64,000 bases of DNA from Proteles cristata cristata (GCA_017311185.1 JAESUZ010002551.1:1488001-1552000); one strand, 5' to 3'; shown: positions 11,802 through 22,878, numbered from the stretch's first letter. Program-made: numbers and translations. The notes: generated by a model not told the origin, from the letters alone.

Positions 11802-12419
11802 GAAATGAGGCTTTCTTGTTGCTATCTTACTCCCCTTATTATTTTTCTTGACTCACACAAGACGATGAATGATGACTGTTAATAGTGGCAAGCAAAGAAA
11901 AACATCAGTGAGATGTATCATCCAAAGCAAAGGGAAAAGAAAGCATAGCAAAAATGCAAAAGCAAAAAAAGAAAAAAGTGAGAAACTGGATAAACAGAGG
12001 AAACAGAGGAAATGGGATGTTAAACAACCAAACTATAAAAATAATTAGAAGGGGAATGGGAAGAATAACCCAGAACTTTAGAAGAGCTGGGTCAAGTAAG
12101 CAAGAAGTAGCATAAAAATAAAAAACAGGAAAGAAACTCTGAGGAAAGAAGAAAAGACTACTGAAAAGTTTGATGATTTAGGGGGGAAAAAAAACCCTTA
12201 AAGCAAAGAATGATCACAGCAAACTCCTGCCAGTAAAGAAATACTAAGATTCAAAGAGACCAACAAATTTTGAACATATTTTTCTTAAAATGGACTAATG
12301 TGAGTACACACTGAAATTACAAATAGTAAAAGCTCATTCAGATAAAAATCAAGGTCATAAAAGGGAAATACTCCAAAGAAGCAAGAAAATCTATTTATAG
12401 GTCACTGACACTTCTTAAA
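11802..12419. other. Purine-rich unassigned DNA
   Basis: Strong A/G bias on the plus strand with many AAAG and GAAA runs. It resembles decayed L1 coding strand in composition, but I find no landmark that proves it. Confidence 0.35.
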
Positions 12420-12433
12420 AAGTGCTTTTACTG

Positions 12434-12656
12434 GGGGCGCCCGGGTGGCTCAGTCGGTTAAGCAAGCGACCTCGGCTGAGGTCATGATCTCATGGTTCGT
12501 GGGTTCCAGCCCCATGTTGGGCTCTGTGCCGACAGCTAGCCCAGAGCCTGGAGCCTGCTTCAGATTCTGTGTCACCCTCTCTCTGACCCTCCCCTGCTCA
12601 CACTGTCTCTCTTTCTCCCTCTCAGAAATAAATAAAACATCAAAAAAAAAATTTTT
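12434..12656 (+). mobile_element. Felid CAN-SINE, mosaic, with TSD
   Basis: The left half follows the common group (ctcagtcggttaagc…cggctgaggtcatgatctca). The right half follows the young group (ctctgaccctcccctgctca, aaataaataaaacat). An exact 14-bp TSD, aagtgcttttactg, lies at 12420-12433 and 12657-12670. Confidence 0.94.
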
Positions 12657-12918
12657 AAGTGCTTTTACTGTTTTATGAATGCATGTCGCCAAGCCACAAA
12701 TGGGGAGTGGGGCGTGGGGGGATTGTGAAGTGGCTTTTCTGTGTAACAAGACAACACAAAACAAAAGAGGTTTCAGTTTTATCAAAGGGTCAAAGAAACT
12801 AAACGTTTCTCTTTGGACTCAGGAAAGGGATAACACTGAAAATCATCCAAGTGATAACAGAAAACAAGTGAGCTGATATTGTGTCTGCAAAAGTAAAGGA
12901 TAAAATGAATAAGCATCG

Positions 12919-13117
12919 GGGCACCTGGGTGGCTCAGTCAGTTTGAAGTCCGACTTCAGCTTAGGTCAGGATCTCATGGTTGGAGCCCCATGTTGGGCTC
13001 TGTGCTGACAGCTCAGAGCCTGGAGCCTGCTTGGGATCCTGTGTCTCCCTCTCTGCTCATGCTGTGTCTCTCAAAACTGAATAAATGTTTTTAAAAAATT
13101 TAATAAATAAATAAAAA
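12919..13117 (+). mobile_element. Felid CAN-SINE, internally shortened, with TSD
   Basis: Head and cagctcagagcctggagcct are intact, but the stretch after tctcatggttgg and the TC tract are shortened. An exact 11-bp TSD, aataagcatcg, lies at 12908-12918 and 13118-13128. Confidence 0.92.
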
Positions 13118-13204
13118 AATAAGCATCGATTAAATAATGTTTTCAGGGGAAAGTGTAAATTTGGGGAGAAATCCTTGAGAATGTTTTAGAGAGGCTTTAA
13201 CAGA

Positions 13205-13415
13205 AGGTAAACAGTAGTGACTGAACATGATTACAGATCAGAAAGCCTAGGTTTGGATTCTGGTTCTGCCACTTACTCAATAGTGATATTTAGTGAGGAG
13301 CTTAACTACTCTGTCTGTTTACTCCTCTGTAAAAGGGATATTATTCAACTGTTCTGAAGATTAAATAAAGTATTGAATATACCCACTTGGCACAGTGCTG
13401 GGTAGTCAACCACAA
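13205..13415 (+). repeat. MIR element
   Basis: Near full-length: ggattctggttctgccactt, then gcttaactactctgtctgtt, ctcctctgtaaaagggatat, gaagattaaataaagtattg and ggcacagtgctgggtag, in MIR order. Confidence 0.88.
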
Positions 13416-13472
13416 TTATGAGTTTTGTATTAAAGAAACCAGGACAAACATTCTAAAAAGTTAGTAACAACT

Positions 13473-13686
13473 TTGGGGAGCCAGAGTGGGCCAGTCAGTT
13501 GAGTGTCCAACTTTGGCTCAGGTCATGATCTTGAGGTTCATGGATTTGAGCCCCGTGTCAGGCTCTGTGCTGGCAGGTCACAGCCTGGAGCCTGCTTCGG
13601 ATTCTGTGTCCCTCTCTTTCTGCCCCTCTCCTGCTCACACTCTGTCTCTCTCTCAAAAATAAATACAGATTTAAAAAAATGTTTTA
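13473..13686 (+). mobile_element. Felid CAN-SINE, plus strand
   Basis: ggggagccagagtgggccag head (diverged), ggctctgtgctggcaggtca, cttcggattctgtgtccctc, and an A-tail. A likely TSD agttagtaacaac near 13459 recurs as agctagtaacaac near 13687. Confidence 0.9.
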
Positions 13687-13700
13687 AGCTAGTAACAACC

Positions 13701-14063
13701 GTAAACTGTAACTTAAAAAGGTTTGTTAGTAAAGTATAAAAAAATATTAGTAACTTTTATTCAGACTCTAAATGTATCATTATTATTGTTTAATTATGTT
13801 CTTGTAAATATTCCATTATTACAAAACCATGTTGATAAAAGTTTCTTCTTTGAACCCCATAGTATTAGTTCATTTGGGGCATTTTGTTCTGTTTTTAAAT
13901 ATTCATACAGTCAATTCTGTGAGAGAACAATAATAACTCAAAGACAAGGAATATGAATGACCTTGTAATGACAGAAAAAGGTAAATATTCAAAAATAAAA
14001 ATCTGAAGTGTAAAAGAATACTGTCATTATGTGCAAAGTGCATTTGGGTACAGATCACTTTTA
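13701..14063. other. No feature recognised
   Basis: AT-rich with a 77-codon chance frame (13723-13956) lacking any recognisable domain. Confidence 0.35.
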
Positions 14064-14084
14064 AATAATTGCAAGAATGATTTT

Positions 14085-14230
14085 TTTAAGTTTATTTTAT
14101 TTGAGAGAGAGAGAGAATCTGTGCTGTCAGCAGAGAGCCCAATGTGGGGTTTTTACTCAGAAACCGTGAGATCATGACCTGAGCCAAAATCAAGTCAGAT
14201 GCTTAAGCAGCTGAGCCAACCACGTGCCCC
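14085..14230 (-). mobile_element. Felid CAN-SINE, minus strand, internally deleted
   Basis: About 146 bp; most of the purine tract is missing, so gagagagagagagaatctgt joins directly to gctgtcagcagagagcccaa. An imperfect 21-bp TSD lies at 14064-14084 and 14231-14251 (aataattgcaagaatgattt versus aataattctgagaatgattt). Confidence 0.9.
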
Positions 14231-14421
14231 AATAATTCTGAGAATGATTTTGAAGGAGATATCAGACTCTTGTCTTCTAATTTCTCATGTTAGAAATGTG
14301 CCTTTCTACTAAAAGCTTATTTAAGTCTATCAGAGTTAAAAAAGAAGCATGTTTCAGAGCTATAAATTTAAAATAAGTAAATAAATAAACAAAATGTGTT
14401 TGATTTAAAAATCAAAGACCC

Positions 14422-14632
14422 ATGGGCACCTGGGAGGCTCAGGTGGTCAAGCATCTGATTCTGGTTTCAGGTCGGGTTATAATCCCAGTGCCCTGGGAAC
14501 CAGGCCTGCATCAGGCTCTGTGCTGGGCATAGAATCTGCGTAAGATTCTCTGTCTCCGTCCCTCTCTGCCACTCCCCTGCTTGCTTGCTGTCTCTTAAAT
14601 AAATAAATAAAGGTAAAATAAATAAAAATAAA
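14422..14632 (+). mobile_element. Older CAN-SINE, plus strand
   Basis: gggcacctgggaggctcagg head, with the carnivore-wide gtgccctgggaaccaggcct in place of the felid box. A tail of AAATAAATAAATAAA follows. Probably older than the felid-specific copies. Confidence 0.85.
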
Positions 14633-14808
14633 AGTAAAAGCTCTAAATAATTAATAGTTGTGGGAAAATTTTGTGACAACAAAAGTAATTATGACTTCAT
14701 GGATAGGAACTTGTCTGTCTTCATATTATTCTTCTTACCATAATAAAAGTTCAAAGTATAATACCAACATTCAGTAATATAAATATGAGTATTCAAAGTA
14801 CAAAACAT

Positions 14809-15031
14809 GGGGCATTTGGGTGGCTAAGTCAGTTAAGCATCCAGCTTCAGCTCAGGTCATGATCTCGTGGTCTGTGAGTTTGAGACCTATGTCGGGCTCT
14901 ACGCTAACAGCTCAGAGCCTGGAGCCTGCTTCGTAGCCTGTGTCTCCCTCTCTCTCTTCCCCTCCCCAACTTGTACTCTGCCTTTCTTTCTCTCTCTCAA
15001 AATAATAAATAAACATTAAAAAAAGATTTTT
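14809..15031 (+). mobile_element. Felid CAN-SINE, plus strand, with TSD
   Basis: Complete copy from ggggcatttgggtggctaag to the A-tail. An exact 14-bp TSD, aaagtacaaaacat, lies at 14795-14808 and 15032-15045. Confidence 0.94.
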
Positions 15032-15045
15032 AAAGTACAAAACAT

Positions 15046-16049
15046 AATAGACTCTGCATATTTTAAGAGGTATATGAGAATTACTATTGAATGATCACCA
15101 CTCAAGTACTTTCACTTCTACAATTTTTCAATTGTTTATTAATTTCTGCTCTTTTGAATTATAATTCCCATTTTAAGATTTTCTTAAACTTACATCATCC
15201 TTTACCTACCTCACTGAATTCAGTATTGAATACATTGATTTTCACTTTTTCTTGTATGATGAGTTTTTAAGACGACAAATTTTCCTTTGTACACTACTTA
15301 AGCTGTATCGTGTAGGCTCTAATTCACAGTGTTTTCATTTTTGTTAATTTCTATATATTCATAAATTTTAGCTTTGAGTTCACATTTTTCAGTGTTTTGT
15401 ATCTTTACTTGATTAACTTAATAGGAGATTCTGATTATATCTAGAGAGCAGATACTGTTTTCTGTCTTACTCAATGTCTTCAATTCACAGTAGCACGAAA
15501 TTCACCTAGTAGGGAAGATAATTAGTGATTGACAGATGAACTATTAATCAGTCTAATTTTCAAATTTAAAAGATGTGAAATGATAGACTGAGTATTTTCT
15601 ACTTATTTAGAAGCCACTAAATATGACATGCAAGAAAAAGGAGCAATGTGTTGAAGGAGGAACAGAAAGGGGAGGGAGTGGAAAACAGTAATCCAGGATT
15701 TAAAAGCTTCAAGTTCTAGACACCATATCCGACAACAGCAAACTGCCTTCATTTGAGGAGCTGCTAGGCTAATCTTTCTTAAGCAAGGGAGTTTTCTTGC
15801 CCATGATATCCAAGATCCTTTCCCATATCTGTGTTGTTATGGTTCAACCTGATATGACAGATGATAGATAAAATATACATCTATAGACATCTTACACACA
15901 CTCACATGTGTATTTCCATCATTAACTGATTAATCACATAGCTGAACAGAAAACTGTAGCACCTCTGAATTAGAAACGCTCTCTAATTCACCATCTAATT
16001 TAACAACTCAAGTGCTATCCAAATTTCTTTGTTTTATGCTTTTGTTTTG
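15046..16049. other. Unassigned, possible old L1 in part
   Basis: At 15265-15400 the order aaattttcctttgtacacta, taagctgtatcgtgtaggct, ttcacagtgttttcattttt resembles an antisense piece of an old L1 5' region, but divergence is high. The rest is unassigned. Confidence 0.3.
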
Positions 16050-16155
16050 TTTTTAAGTAAACTCTGGCCCCAGAGTCCCTGGGGCTCAAACTCACCAGGA
16101 GATCAAGTCAGCACCCCACGTCTCACTTAGCCAGCAGTGAGCCCCACCTCTAAAT
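16050..16155 (-). mobile_element. Old carnivore-type CAN-SINE fragment, antisense
   Basis: ttttaagtaaactctggccc, ggggctcaaactcaccagga, gatcaagtcagcacccc and acttagccagcagtgagccc match the antisense order of the short older CAN-SINE, which has no TC tract. It is the antisense counterpart in type of the copy at 22031. Confidence 0.65.
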
Positions 16156-16867
16156 CTCCTAACCAAAAATACCTACCAATAGTTCATCCATTCTATTGCC
16201 AACACCTGTAGTATTAGGGGATTCAATATAACATGAGTCAACAAGCCTGTCTTTGAAATGCTGACTCATATAAAATGTATTTTGCTATACATTCTAATTG
16301 TGCATGATGGAGCCACACAAAGCAAAGCCATCCATTTTCATATGAAATCACTGATGCAACTTTTTTCTTGTCAGTGTTAGGACTCCTGGATTATAACTCA
16401 AATTTATACAGAGATGATAGAATACATACTAATAATCATTATCTTTGTTACTAGATGGAGTCTTCTGTTTCTGTTCAGTGATGTCTCCATTAACCTGTCT
16501 TCTGGTGAAGTATGTGTGAATTACAGGTCACCTCGTATATCACAAACAACTCGTGTTCTCCTCTGAGACTCCTGAGAAAAGTCACTCAGGTGTCTGCCAG
16601 AGAAACACTCTTCAGCTCTCACGCAAGCCTCTGTTACCTTTTCCTCATGCAGGTAGTCGTTTTGAAGGGGTTACTGCAAGGGTCCCAAACTCAGGTTCCA
16701 GGGCCATCAGACACTGAAAATGCACACAGCCACCAGATGAGGACTGGGGTTAATTGCAGAGGCCACACCTCCTCTGTAAATGTCAGCTGCAACTCAAGGA
16801 TAGATAGCTTGTGATTCCAAGTGGGAATGACTCTCAAAACTTGAAAACTTTGAAATCCAAACATATT
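16156..16867. other. Unique DNA with a 100-codon open frame
   Basis: A plus-strand frame at 16512-16814 starts MCELQVTSYITNN and has no recognisable domain. GC content is slightly above its neighbours. I see no promoter, splice pair or poly-A signal that would support a gene, so I treat it as non-coding for now. Confidence 0.3.
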
Positions 16868-17069
16868 TTTAAAGTTTATTTATTTTTGAGAGAGAGAGAG
16901 TGAGCGCGAGTGGGGAAGGGGCAGAGAGAAAGGGAGACAGAATCTGAAGCAGGCTCCAGGCTCTGAGCTGTCGGCACAGAGCGTCTTATAGGGATGAAAC
17001 TTAAGGATAGGCAGATCATGACTTGAGCCAAAGTCAAACGCTTAACCAAATGAGCCACCAAGGTGTCCC
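16868..17069 (-). mobile_element. Felid CAN-SINE, minus strand
   Basis: aaagtttatttatttttgag, aggctccaggctctgagctg, gcagatcatgacttgagcca and taaccaaatgagccaccaag are present in antisense order. Divergence is moderate. Confidence 0.9.
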
Positions 17070-17694
17070 TGAAAGCCACACTTTTAACCGAAATCTCCCA
17101 AGTATTATGTCTTGGCAACTATTTCAAATTTTTCAACGATAACACGGAAACTAACACGGGAACAGGTATGGGTGTGGCTTAAATTTGATCCCATGCTTCC
17201 AGCCTCCAGTTTCCGACCCAGGTTTCTGTTATAACAAGGTTTGGGGGTTTTTGTTGTTGTTTTTGTTTTATTCAGCATGACCTGGCTGTTTTTAATTCAG
17301 TGGGGGTGATGAGAGACTGGATTTTACAAACAACAGCCTATGTTTATATTCACCAAATATAGTATTTTATAAATGGGATGTGTCAAGAGTGTTACTGATG
17401 TTCTACTTGCCCTTTTAGAAAACTTGCTATTTTAAAGCCATAACCAGAAATATTGGAGTTCAGAGCTTTCAGGTGTTTTGACTTTCTCAAATGATAAAAT
17501 GGTTTCTTAGGGTAGCATTTAGTTTTATTAGACCACAGTGAAACTACAAATAATCTTAGACCCAGGAGAATACTAGAACACTATTTATTCTAGATGAGTT
17601 TATTATCTCCACCTATTCCTCTAGCAATCTTTACCTGAAAGATGTTACATTAATTTTCAACCCCTTTTCTAAGATGGCAATAATTATTTCTATA
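17070..17694. other. No feature recognised
   Basis: Contains a T/G-rich run near 17240-17270; no coding or repeat signal that I can name. Confidence 0.35.
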
Positions 17695-18045
17695 ACCCAA
17701 AGCAGGGATCAGCAGACATTTCAGTAAAAGACCAGACAGCAAACATTTTAAGTAAATATTTTGGGCTGTGCAGATCACGTGATCTACCTTAGGAAAGTTC
17801 CGATATGGTCCTGTAGTGTGAAAGCAGCAAAAACAATATGAAATGAGTAGCATGGCTGTGTTCCAATAACATTTTATATATGAGTTAAAATTTGAATTTC
17901 ACATAATTTTCATGTTAACATGAAGTATTATACTTCTTCTTTCAACCATTTAAAAATATAAAAACTATTCTGAGTTCATGGATCATAACAAATGGGTGGG
18001 GCGCTTGATTTGGCCCACTAGCTATAGTTTTCTAACCTCTTATTT
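17695..18045 (+). mobile_element. Ancient DNA-transposon MITE (hAT-like)
   Basis: gcagggatcagcagacattt, gaccagacagcaaacatttt, gctgtgcagatcacg, gtgaaagcagcaaaaacaat, gcatggctgtgttccaataa, then tttggcccactagctatagt follow the order of a common old mammalian MITE whose ends read ggggtcggcaaact and its inverse. The terminal inverted repeats are degraded. Confidence 0.65.
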
Positions 18046-18349
18046 TAGAGCTCATCACTCCTAGTATTCAAAGTATCTAGAATACAAAATTACTTGTAAA
18101 TTCTTAATAATTTCTTGGATATACTGCCAAATTATTAAGGAAATGGCATAGCAAGTGGAAGATAACATCAAGTAAATTATTTGAAAAACATTCCATCTAA
18201 ACGCAGGGAACTTATGCATATCCCACAAAAAAAAACAGGTCACATGAGAACTGCTCATTAAATACATCTTTTCCCACCTGTGAAATTTTCTTATTTTACA
18301 AATCCACAGTCTAGCAGAAAGCTTAAATTTTCAGTGAAGATCAACAGCA

Positions 18350-18688
18350 CAGTTGACCTTTGAACAGTACAGTTTAGGGGCATTGACCCTAAACTGGTTG
18401 AAAATCTGTGTATCACTTTTGACTCCATAAAAACATAACCACTAATAGCCTACTGTTCACCAGAAGCCTTACCAATAACATACACAGTCAATTAAAACAT
18501 ATGTTGCATGTTATAGATATTATATATTGTATTCGTGCAACCTAATGAGTCAGAGAAAAGAAAGTGTTAGTAAGAAAATTATAAAAAAGAGAAAATACAT
18601 TTACAGTATTATATTGTTTACTAAAAAAAAAAAAAACCTGTAAAGTGGATCCACACAGTTCTAACCCATGCTGTTTAAGGGTCAACTG
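18350..18688 (+). mobile_element. Tigger/pogo-type MITE with terminal inverted repeats
   Basis: Left end cagttgacctttgaacag (18350-18367) is the inverse of right end ctgtttaagggtcaactg (18671-18688) with two mismatches in 18 bases. The interior (ttttgactccataaaaacat, aatagcctactgttcaccag, gagaaaatacatttacagta) matches a common mammalian Tigger-derived MITE. A TA dinucleotide follows the right end, as expected for this superfamily. No transposase is encoded. Confidence 0.85.
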
Positions 18689-18735
18689 TACTCTTAATGC
18701 TTTTTCCAGCTCTGACATCGGCCAACTGGTTTTGA

Positions 18736-18818
18736 AGATGGTATTTCTGACCATTTTAGCTCCTACTAATATAACAGATGGTATTTCTGACCATTTTAGC
18801 TCCTACTAATATAACAGA
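18736..18818. repeat. 40-bp tandem duplication, two perfect copies
   Basis: The sequence starting agatggtatttctgacc at 18736 repeats with a period of exactly 40 nt from 18776, and no mismatch occurs through 18818. A perfect duplication in otherwise decayed DNA implies a recent event, or an assembly artefact. Confidence 0.95.
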
Positions 18819-18924
18819 GGCCAGGGGTTGTAGGACCATCCCTATCGCATGAGAAACCTGAGTAGATACATTAGTTGATACATTTTTCTTACCTTTTGAA
18901 CATATTCCAATGAAATTTTGAAAA

Positions 18925-19183
18925 AAAAAAGTGTTAATTTTTTAAGAGATAGAAGAGAAAGAGAGAGGGCACAAATGAGCAAGGGGCAGAGAAGAAAAAA
19001 GAGAGAGGGGAAAAGGGAGGGAGAGGGAGAAAGTGGGGTTCACCATGTTTTACCTGAAGCAGGGCTCATGTTTTACCCAAAGCAGGGCTTGAGCTCATGT
19101 GATGTGGAACTCAAGCTCACAAACTGTGAGATCATGACCTGAGCTGAAGTCAGATGCATAACTACTGAGCCACTCCAGTGCCT
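18925..19183 (-). mobile_element. Old CAN-SINE, minus strand, with internal duplication
   Basis: The purine tract runs from 18950 to 19035, followed by two tandem variants of tgttttacc…aagcagggct (19047-19088), then actgtgagatcatgacctga and tactgagccactccagtgcc. The small internal repeat is unusual among the copies here. Confidence 0.82.
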
Positions 19184-19262
19184 GAAAAATTTTATTAAAT
19201 GTGACGGTAGGTTTCCTTTTCCCTAAGCAAACAATCATTATCTTTTACTTTCTCTACAAATC

Positions 19263-19298
19263 AAAAAAAAAAAAAAAAAAAAAAAACCACACACACAG
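19263..19298. repeat. Poly-A followed by (CA)n
   Basis: About 23 A residues, then ccacacacacag. No retrotransposon body is recognised upstream. Confidence 0.8.
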
Positions 19299-20045
19299 GA
19301 GATTTATTTCATATAATTCTTAGAGGTTGTTTACATGACCATGACATTATAAAACCATTTATCACATGCAGCTCTATCTTATGGACTTACACAAGGTGTT
19401 TCCTTTTGCAAAGGTGTTGTATCCAGAATAAAGAAACCTCTAGGAGGAATGTAAGTGAAGCTAAAATTACCTAACAAAACAATAAACAGTATTTTAATAA
19501 TTTTAAAGTGTTTTTCTCTACATATTTCACATACATCCTGAAAATATATAAAACTAAGAACATCAAACCAACAGGTTCTTTGCAAATGTTTCAAGAGTTT
19601 GGGGCCTGGATACAGCATTTTATAGTTATTTACTATCTTCTAGAATACATCAGCTGGAGTTAAGTTTACCTGTTCACTTTGTAAACAGTAATGGATGTTG
19701 TATTTCAAGGGGAAATGTCATCCTGCAAACTTCAAAGAACTGTGCTAATAGAATGGTGTAACTAACAGGGTGTTATATTGAAATATTGAAATGGAGGTAT
19801 AATGAAGTACTTCTAAAATACGGAAAGTTTCAAGTAAGATCAAGTTTTGTGTTCCTTGTTCTTCATGTTGCAAGCTATCTCATTAAAATCCAAGAAGAGT
19901 TCTTTGCTTTTCTTCCTTGGAGAGCTTATTGATTTTATAAAATATTTATAACCAGGTGTCCTTCTAATGTCTTACTTCGTGATAAATCTCCTAAAACTTT
20001 GTGCCCAGAAATTATAGGCCTCAGAAGAAGCCATCATTGTGTTTT
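19299..20045. other. No feature recognised
   Basis: AT-rich DNA; a 79-codon minus-strand frame (19379-19618) shows no known domain. Confidence 0.35.
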
Positions 20046-20070
20046 GGTGGTGGTGGTGGTGATGGTGTGT

Positions 20071-20110
<40 letters not shown>
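20046..20110. repeat. (GGT)n-(TG)n compound microsatellite
   Basis: Six GGT-type units are followed by about 20 TG units with one TA interruption. Likely length-polymorphic. Confidence 0.95.
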
Positions 20111-20114
<4 letters not shown>

Positions 20115-20787
20115 CTCCATGTCCATTCATTTAGACATTCAAGTAACACGAAGAGGAGTCATCCAAAATGGAGCCATTTTTAACGGAGAAATAAAAATGG
20201 AATTCATCAGACACCTCTAGAAGTTTCCACAAAAAGGGTCACTGATCATCATTTCTTAGATTAATCAGCTGTAAATATGTAATACTCAATAATAATATCT
20301 AGTTCAAATGTAAATACTTTAATATGAAGGAATTCAGAGAAAACGGTCATCAAATGTTTCAATGAAAAATAGATACTACATGTCATGAAATGTCCATGAT
20401 GTAATTTCCCAATAATTATTTTTGAAAATAGGTTCTTTTTCACCCTACATTCTTAAAAATTATTCAGTTCCCTTTGCTATACTTTTCATTTCTCACACCA
20501 ATATAACCTTGTACATTAACTATACTTCAATAATAAATAAAAGATTTTAAAAATGTGTACTTTTTATCTTCACATTCTTTTATAATTACTTACATTTGTC
20601 AGTTATGTGATATTTTCTAGAATTTCATCTGACTTTTGTTTAACTAGTGCTTACTATATCCTGGCATCACAGACAAACACAGCCTGTTCAAAACAATTAG
20701 GAAAAACTGAAGCTACATCACAATATAAAGAACAATAACAAATCTAGCTGCTGTCCACTTGCCATCCAGCCTTAAAACAGAATTCTT
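20111..20787. other. No feature recognised
   Basis: AT-rich sequence; acaccaatataaccttgtac…actatacttcaataataaat at 20496-20541 resembles an old L1 3' tail but is too short to assign. Confidence 0.35.
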
Positions 20788-20804
20788 AGAAACTGTTAAA
20801 CTGA

Positions 20805-21028
20805 GGGGCGCCTGGATGGCTTAGTCGGTTAAGCGTCCGACTTTCGCTTAGGTCATGATCTCGCGGTTTGTGGGTTCGAGCCCCTCATCAGGCTCTGTGC
20901 TGACTGCCAGCTCAGAGCCTGGAGCCTGTTTCAGTCTGTGACTCCCTCTCTCTCTGACCCTCCCCTGCTCACGCTGTCTCTCTCTCTCCTAGAAATAAAT
21001 AAAACATTAAAAAATTAAAAAAAAAAAC
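20805..21028 (+). mobile_element. Young-type felid CAN-SINE, plus strand, with TSD
   Basis: Young-group markers are complete (ctgactgccagctcagagcc, gtttcagtctgtgactccct). An exact 17-bp TSD, agaaactgttaaactga, lies at 20788-20804 and 21029-21045. Confidence 0.96.
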
Positions 21029-21104
21029 AGAAACTGTTAAACTGAAATATTCAGGTGGCAAGTATACTTCATGAATATGAACTCATTTTAAGAGAGAAAG
21101 CCCT

Positions 21105-21240
21105 CCAGTAGAAATCAAGAGGAAGATTTTGATTGCTGGCTCTGATAACCAGTTAGCTATCTAGTATTTGCTAAGTCTTCTAAAATTGTTGTTTGCTCAT
21201 CTGTAAAGTAGACTTAGGAGGCCTGTCCAATTAATGAAGC
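21105..21240 (+). repeat. Diverged MIR (tentative)
   Basis: tgattgctggctctgataac, agttagctatctagtatttg and tgtttgctcatctgtaaagt follow MIR order, with the usual gaccttgggcaagt portion eroded. Confidence 0.5.
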
Positions 21241-21515
21241 AAAATTGTGCTTTACAGAAGTTAATACATATGGAAATCTTTTGAAATTTATTATGTTCTA
21301 AAATTTTAGCCTATTATTGAATCAATTCTAGTTACATTCACCTATGTATTCATCTATTACTTTCATGTTTCTATTTCATTTTCACTTATAATTAGAGTTA
21401 TAAAAATTTCAAGAAAAAGGTCTTGGATAAGTGCAGGATTATGATTATATACTAAATCAAATAAATTTATAATTTGTAAAAATCTAGATTTTTTTCACCC
21501 TGCTCCACAACTTCA

Positions 21516-21555
<40 letters not shown>
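21516..21555. repeat. (TG)n(AG)n microsatellite
   Basis: Eight or nine TG units pass directly into about eleven AG units. Confidence 0.95.
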
Positions 21556-22030
21556 TCCTTACATTGAGGTGTATATCTGAGAAATTCCAGCCCAAAGCCC
21601 AAAAATCTACTTTATGTCTACTCCTAACCATGCTGAAACATGCTCCCAGGAAGGGAGAGTAGCCTGAGGTTATGATTCAGTTTGTTTACAACTACATCAT
21701 CAATTTAACTGCAGCAATGAAAAGCAACTCATTAAGAGCTACATGATATATTTTTTGGTCATGTGTCTGGCTATTATAAGTCTTTTTGTTTAAAAACATT
21801 AGGCTGTCTTAACCAAAGCAAGTCATTTAGTCGTCTAACATATATCCCCACACTAATGATTTAGAATACAAGACAATGATATATATACTGATGGTGAACT
21901 AAAATTCAATCATGATGACAATATCAAGAAAATTAATGATGTTATATATACTCAAAGAACATTGCTTTTTGCACTCAGTAATATATTGTAGATGAATAAT
22001 GATCTGTATATATTTAAAATACCAAAGTTT
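21556..22030. other. No feature recognised
   Basis: AT-rich sequence with no identifiable element. Confidence 0.35.
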
Positions 22031-22141
22031 AAGGGGAACTTAGCTGGCTCAGTTGGTGGGGCATGTGACTCAATCTTGGCGTTTTAAGTTCAAGTTCTTA
22101 TACTGGATGTAGAGATTACTTAAACAAATGAAATCTTTAAA
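22031..22141 (+). mobile_element. Old carnivore-type CAN-SINE, plus strand
   Basis: ggggaacttagctggctcag, ttggtggggcatgtgactca, atcttggcgttttaagttca, then tggatgtagagattacttaa and aatgaaatctttaaa give the order of the short CAN-SINE lacking a TC tract, best known from canids and other carnivores. It probably predates the felid-specific expansion. Confidence 0.78.
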
Positions 22142-22803
22142 AAGTAGTAAAATTTAAGATGAAAATGTCTCTATACGACTGAACCCTATAATATCTGAGA
22201 CAAGCTTCAGAATTTAAAATACTTCAGTACATTCAGCAAAGTATTATTCTTTTGTATTATACACAATCCACATTTGCTTTCAAGAATACTCAACACAAAT
22301 AAAATTTTGCCCAATAAGTCTCTTTCCATGAAAATATTTGTTAAATATACTCTGATTCAGGTTAAAATCAATAATGATATAAAAATGTTTTTCAAAGTTG
22401 GCCTACTTATGTGAGCTGTTCATGTTTGTTATCAGCTTTAAGTCCTATCCAAAATAAAGACTTTGACTAATCTTTAAGTGACCTATGTATATCAGCAACA
22501 AAGATTATTAGTTACCCACTCACTAGGCATAGAGCCTTAGAGCAATTAGAGAGTAAAATTTAGATGTTGGTCTTCAGTACCATGAAATCCAGGAGGAAGA
22601 CAATATGCAATGAAATTTCCCGACTGAGTCCAGACAAAGATATCCACAGCAAAAACTACCAGCAAATATTTTATAGTTCACAACTGTAAAGGACAAGGAA
22701 GAATGTGATCTATTGAAGAAATGCTTTTCCGTCTTAATAAAATCCAATTTTACCTGTCTCAGGAAGTGTCCATTGTGTTGTTTGCAACGATGTCTTTGCT
22801 TTG
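22142..22803. other. No feature recognised (flank of candidate exon)
   Basis: AT-rich, non-repeat. If the element at 22810-22878 is an exon on the minus strand, this is its downstream intron. Confidence 0.35.
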
Positions 22804-22809
22804 ACTCAC

Positions 22810-22878
22810 CTGCACCACTCTTGGCCTGGGGGACCAGATGGTTGGATTAGAACAGCTCCATCTTCTTTGTCGAAATAC
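22810..22878 (-). CDS. Candidate internal coding exon (69 nt), gene unknown
   Basis: Read on the minus strand, the segment is preceded by tgttaaatgttccag (an acceptor with a modest pyrimidine tract) and followed by gtgagtcaaag, so the 5' splice site CAG|GTGAGT is a full consensus match. One frame is open throughout and reads YFDKEDGAVLIQPSG followed by PPGQEWC. In it, both introns fall in phase 2, so the exon is symmetric and can be skipped without a frame change. The exon is about 51% GC (35 of 69) against AT-rich flanks, and no repeat covers it. I do not recognise the protein. A frame of 22 codons can be open by chance, and no partner exon was identified in the window, which is expected for a gene with very long introns. 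Seen: splice signals, open frame and GC contrast. Inferred: that it is an exon. Confidence 0.5.

Noticed and set aside
16512..16814. 100-codon plus-strand frame
   Set aside because: No domain, no splice or promoter context. The length is reachable by chance in a 64-kb window.
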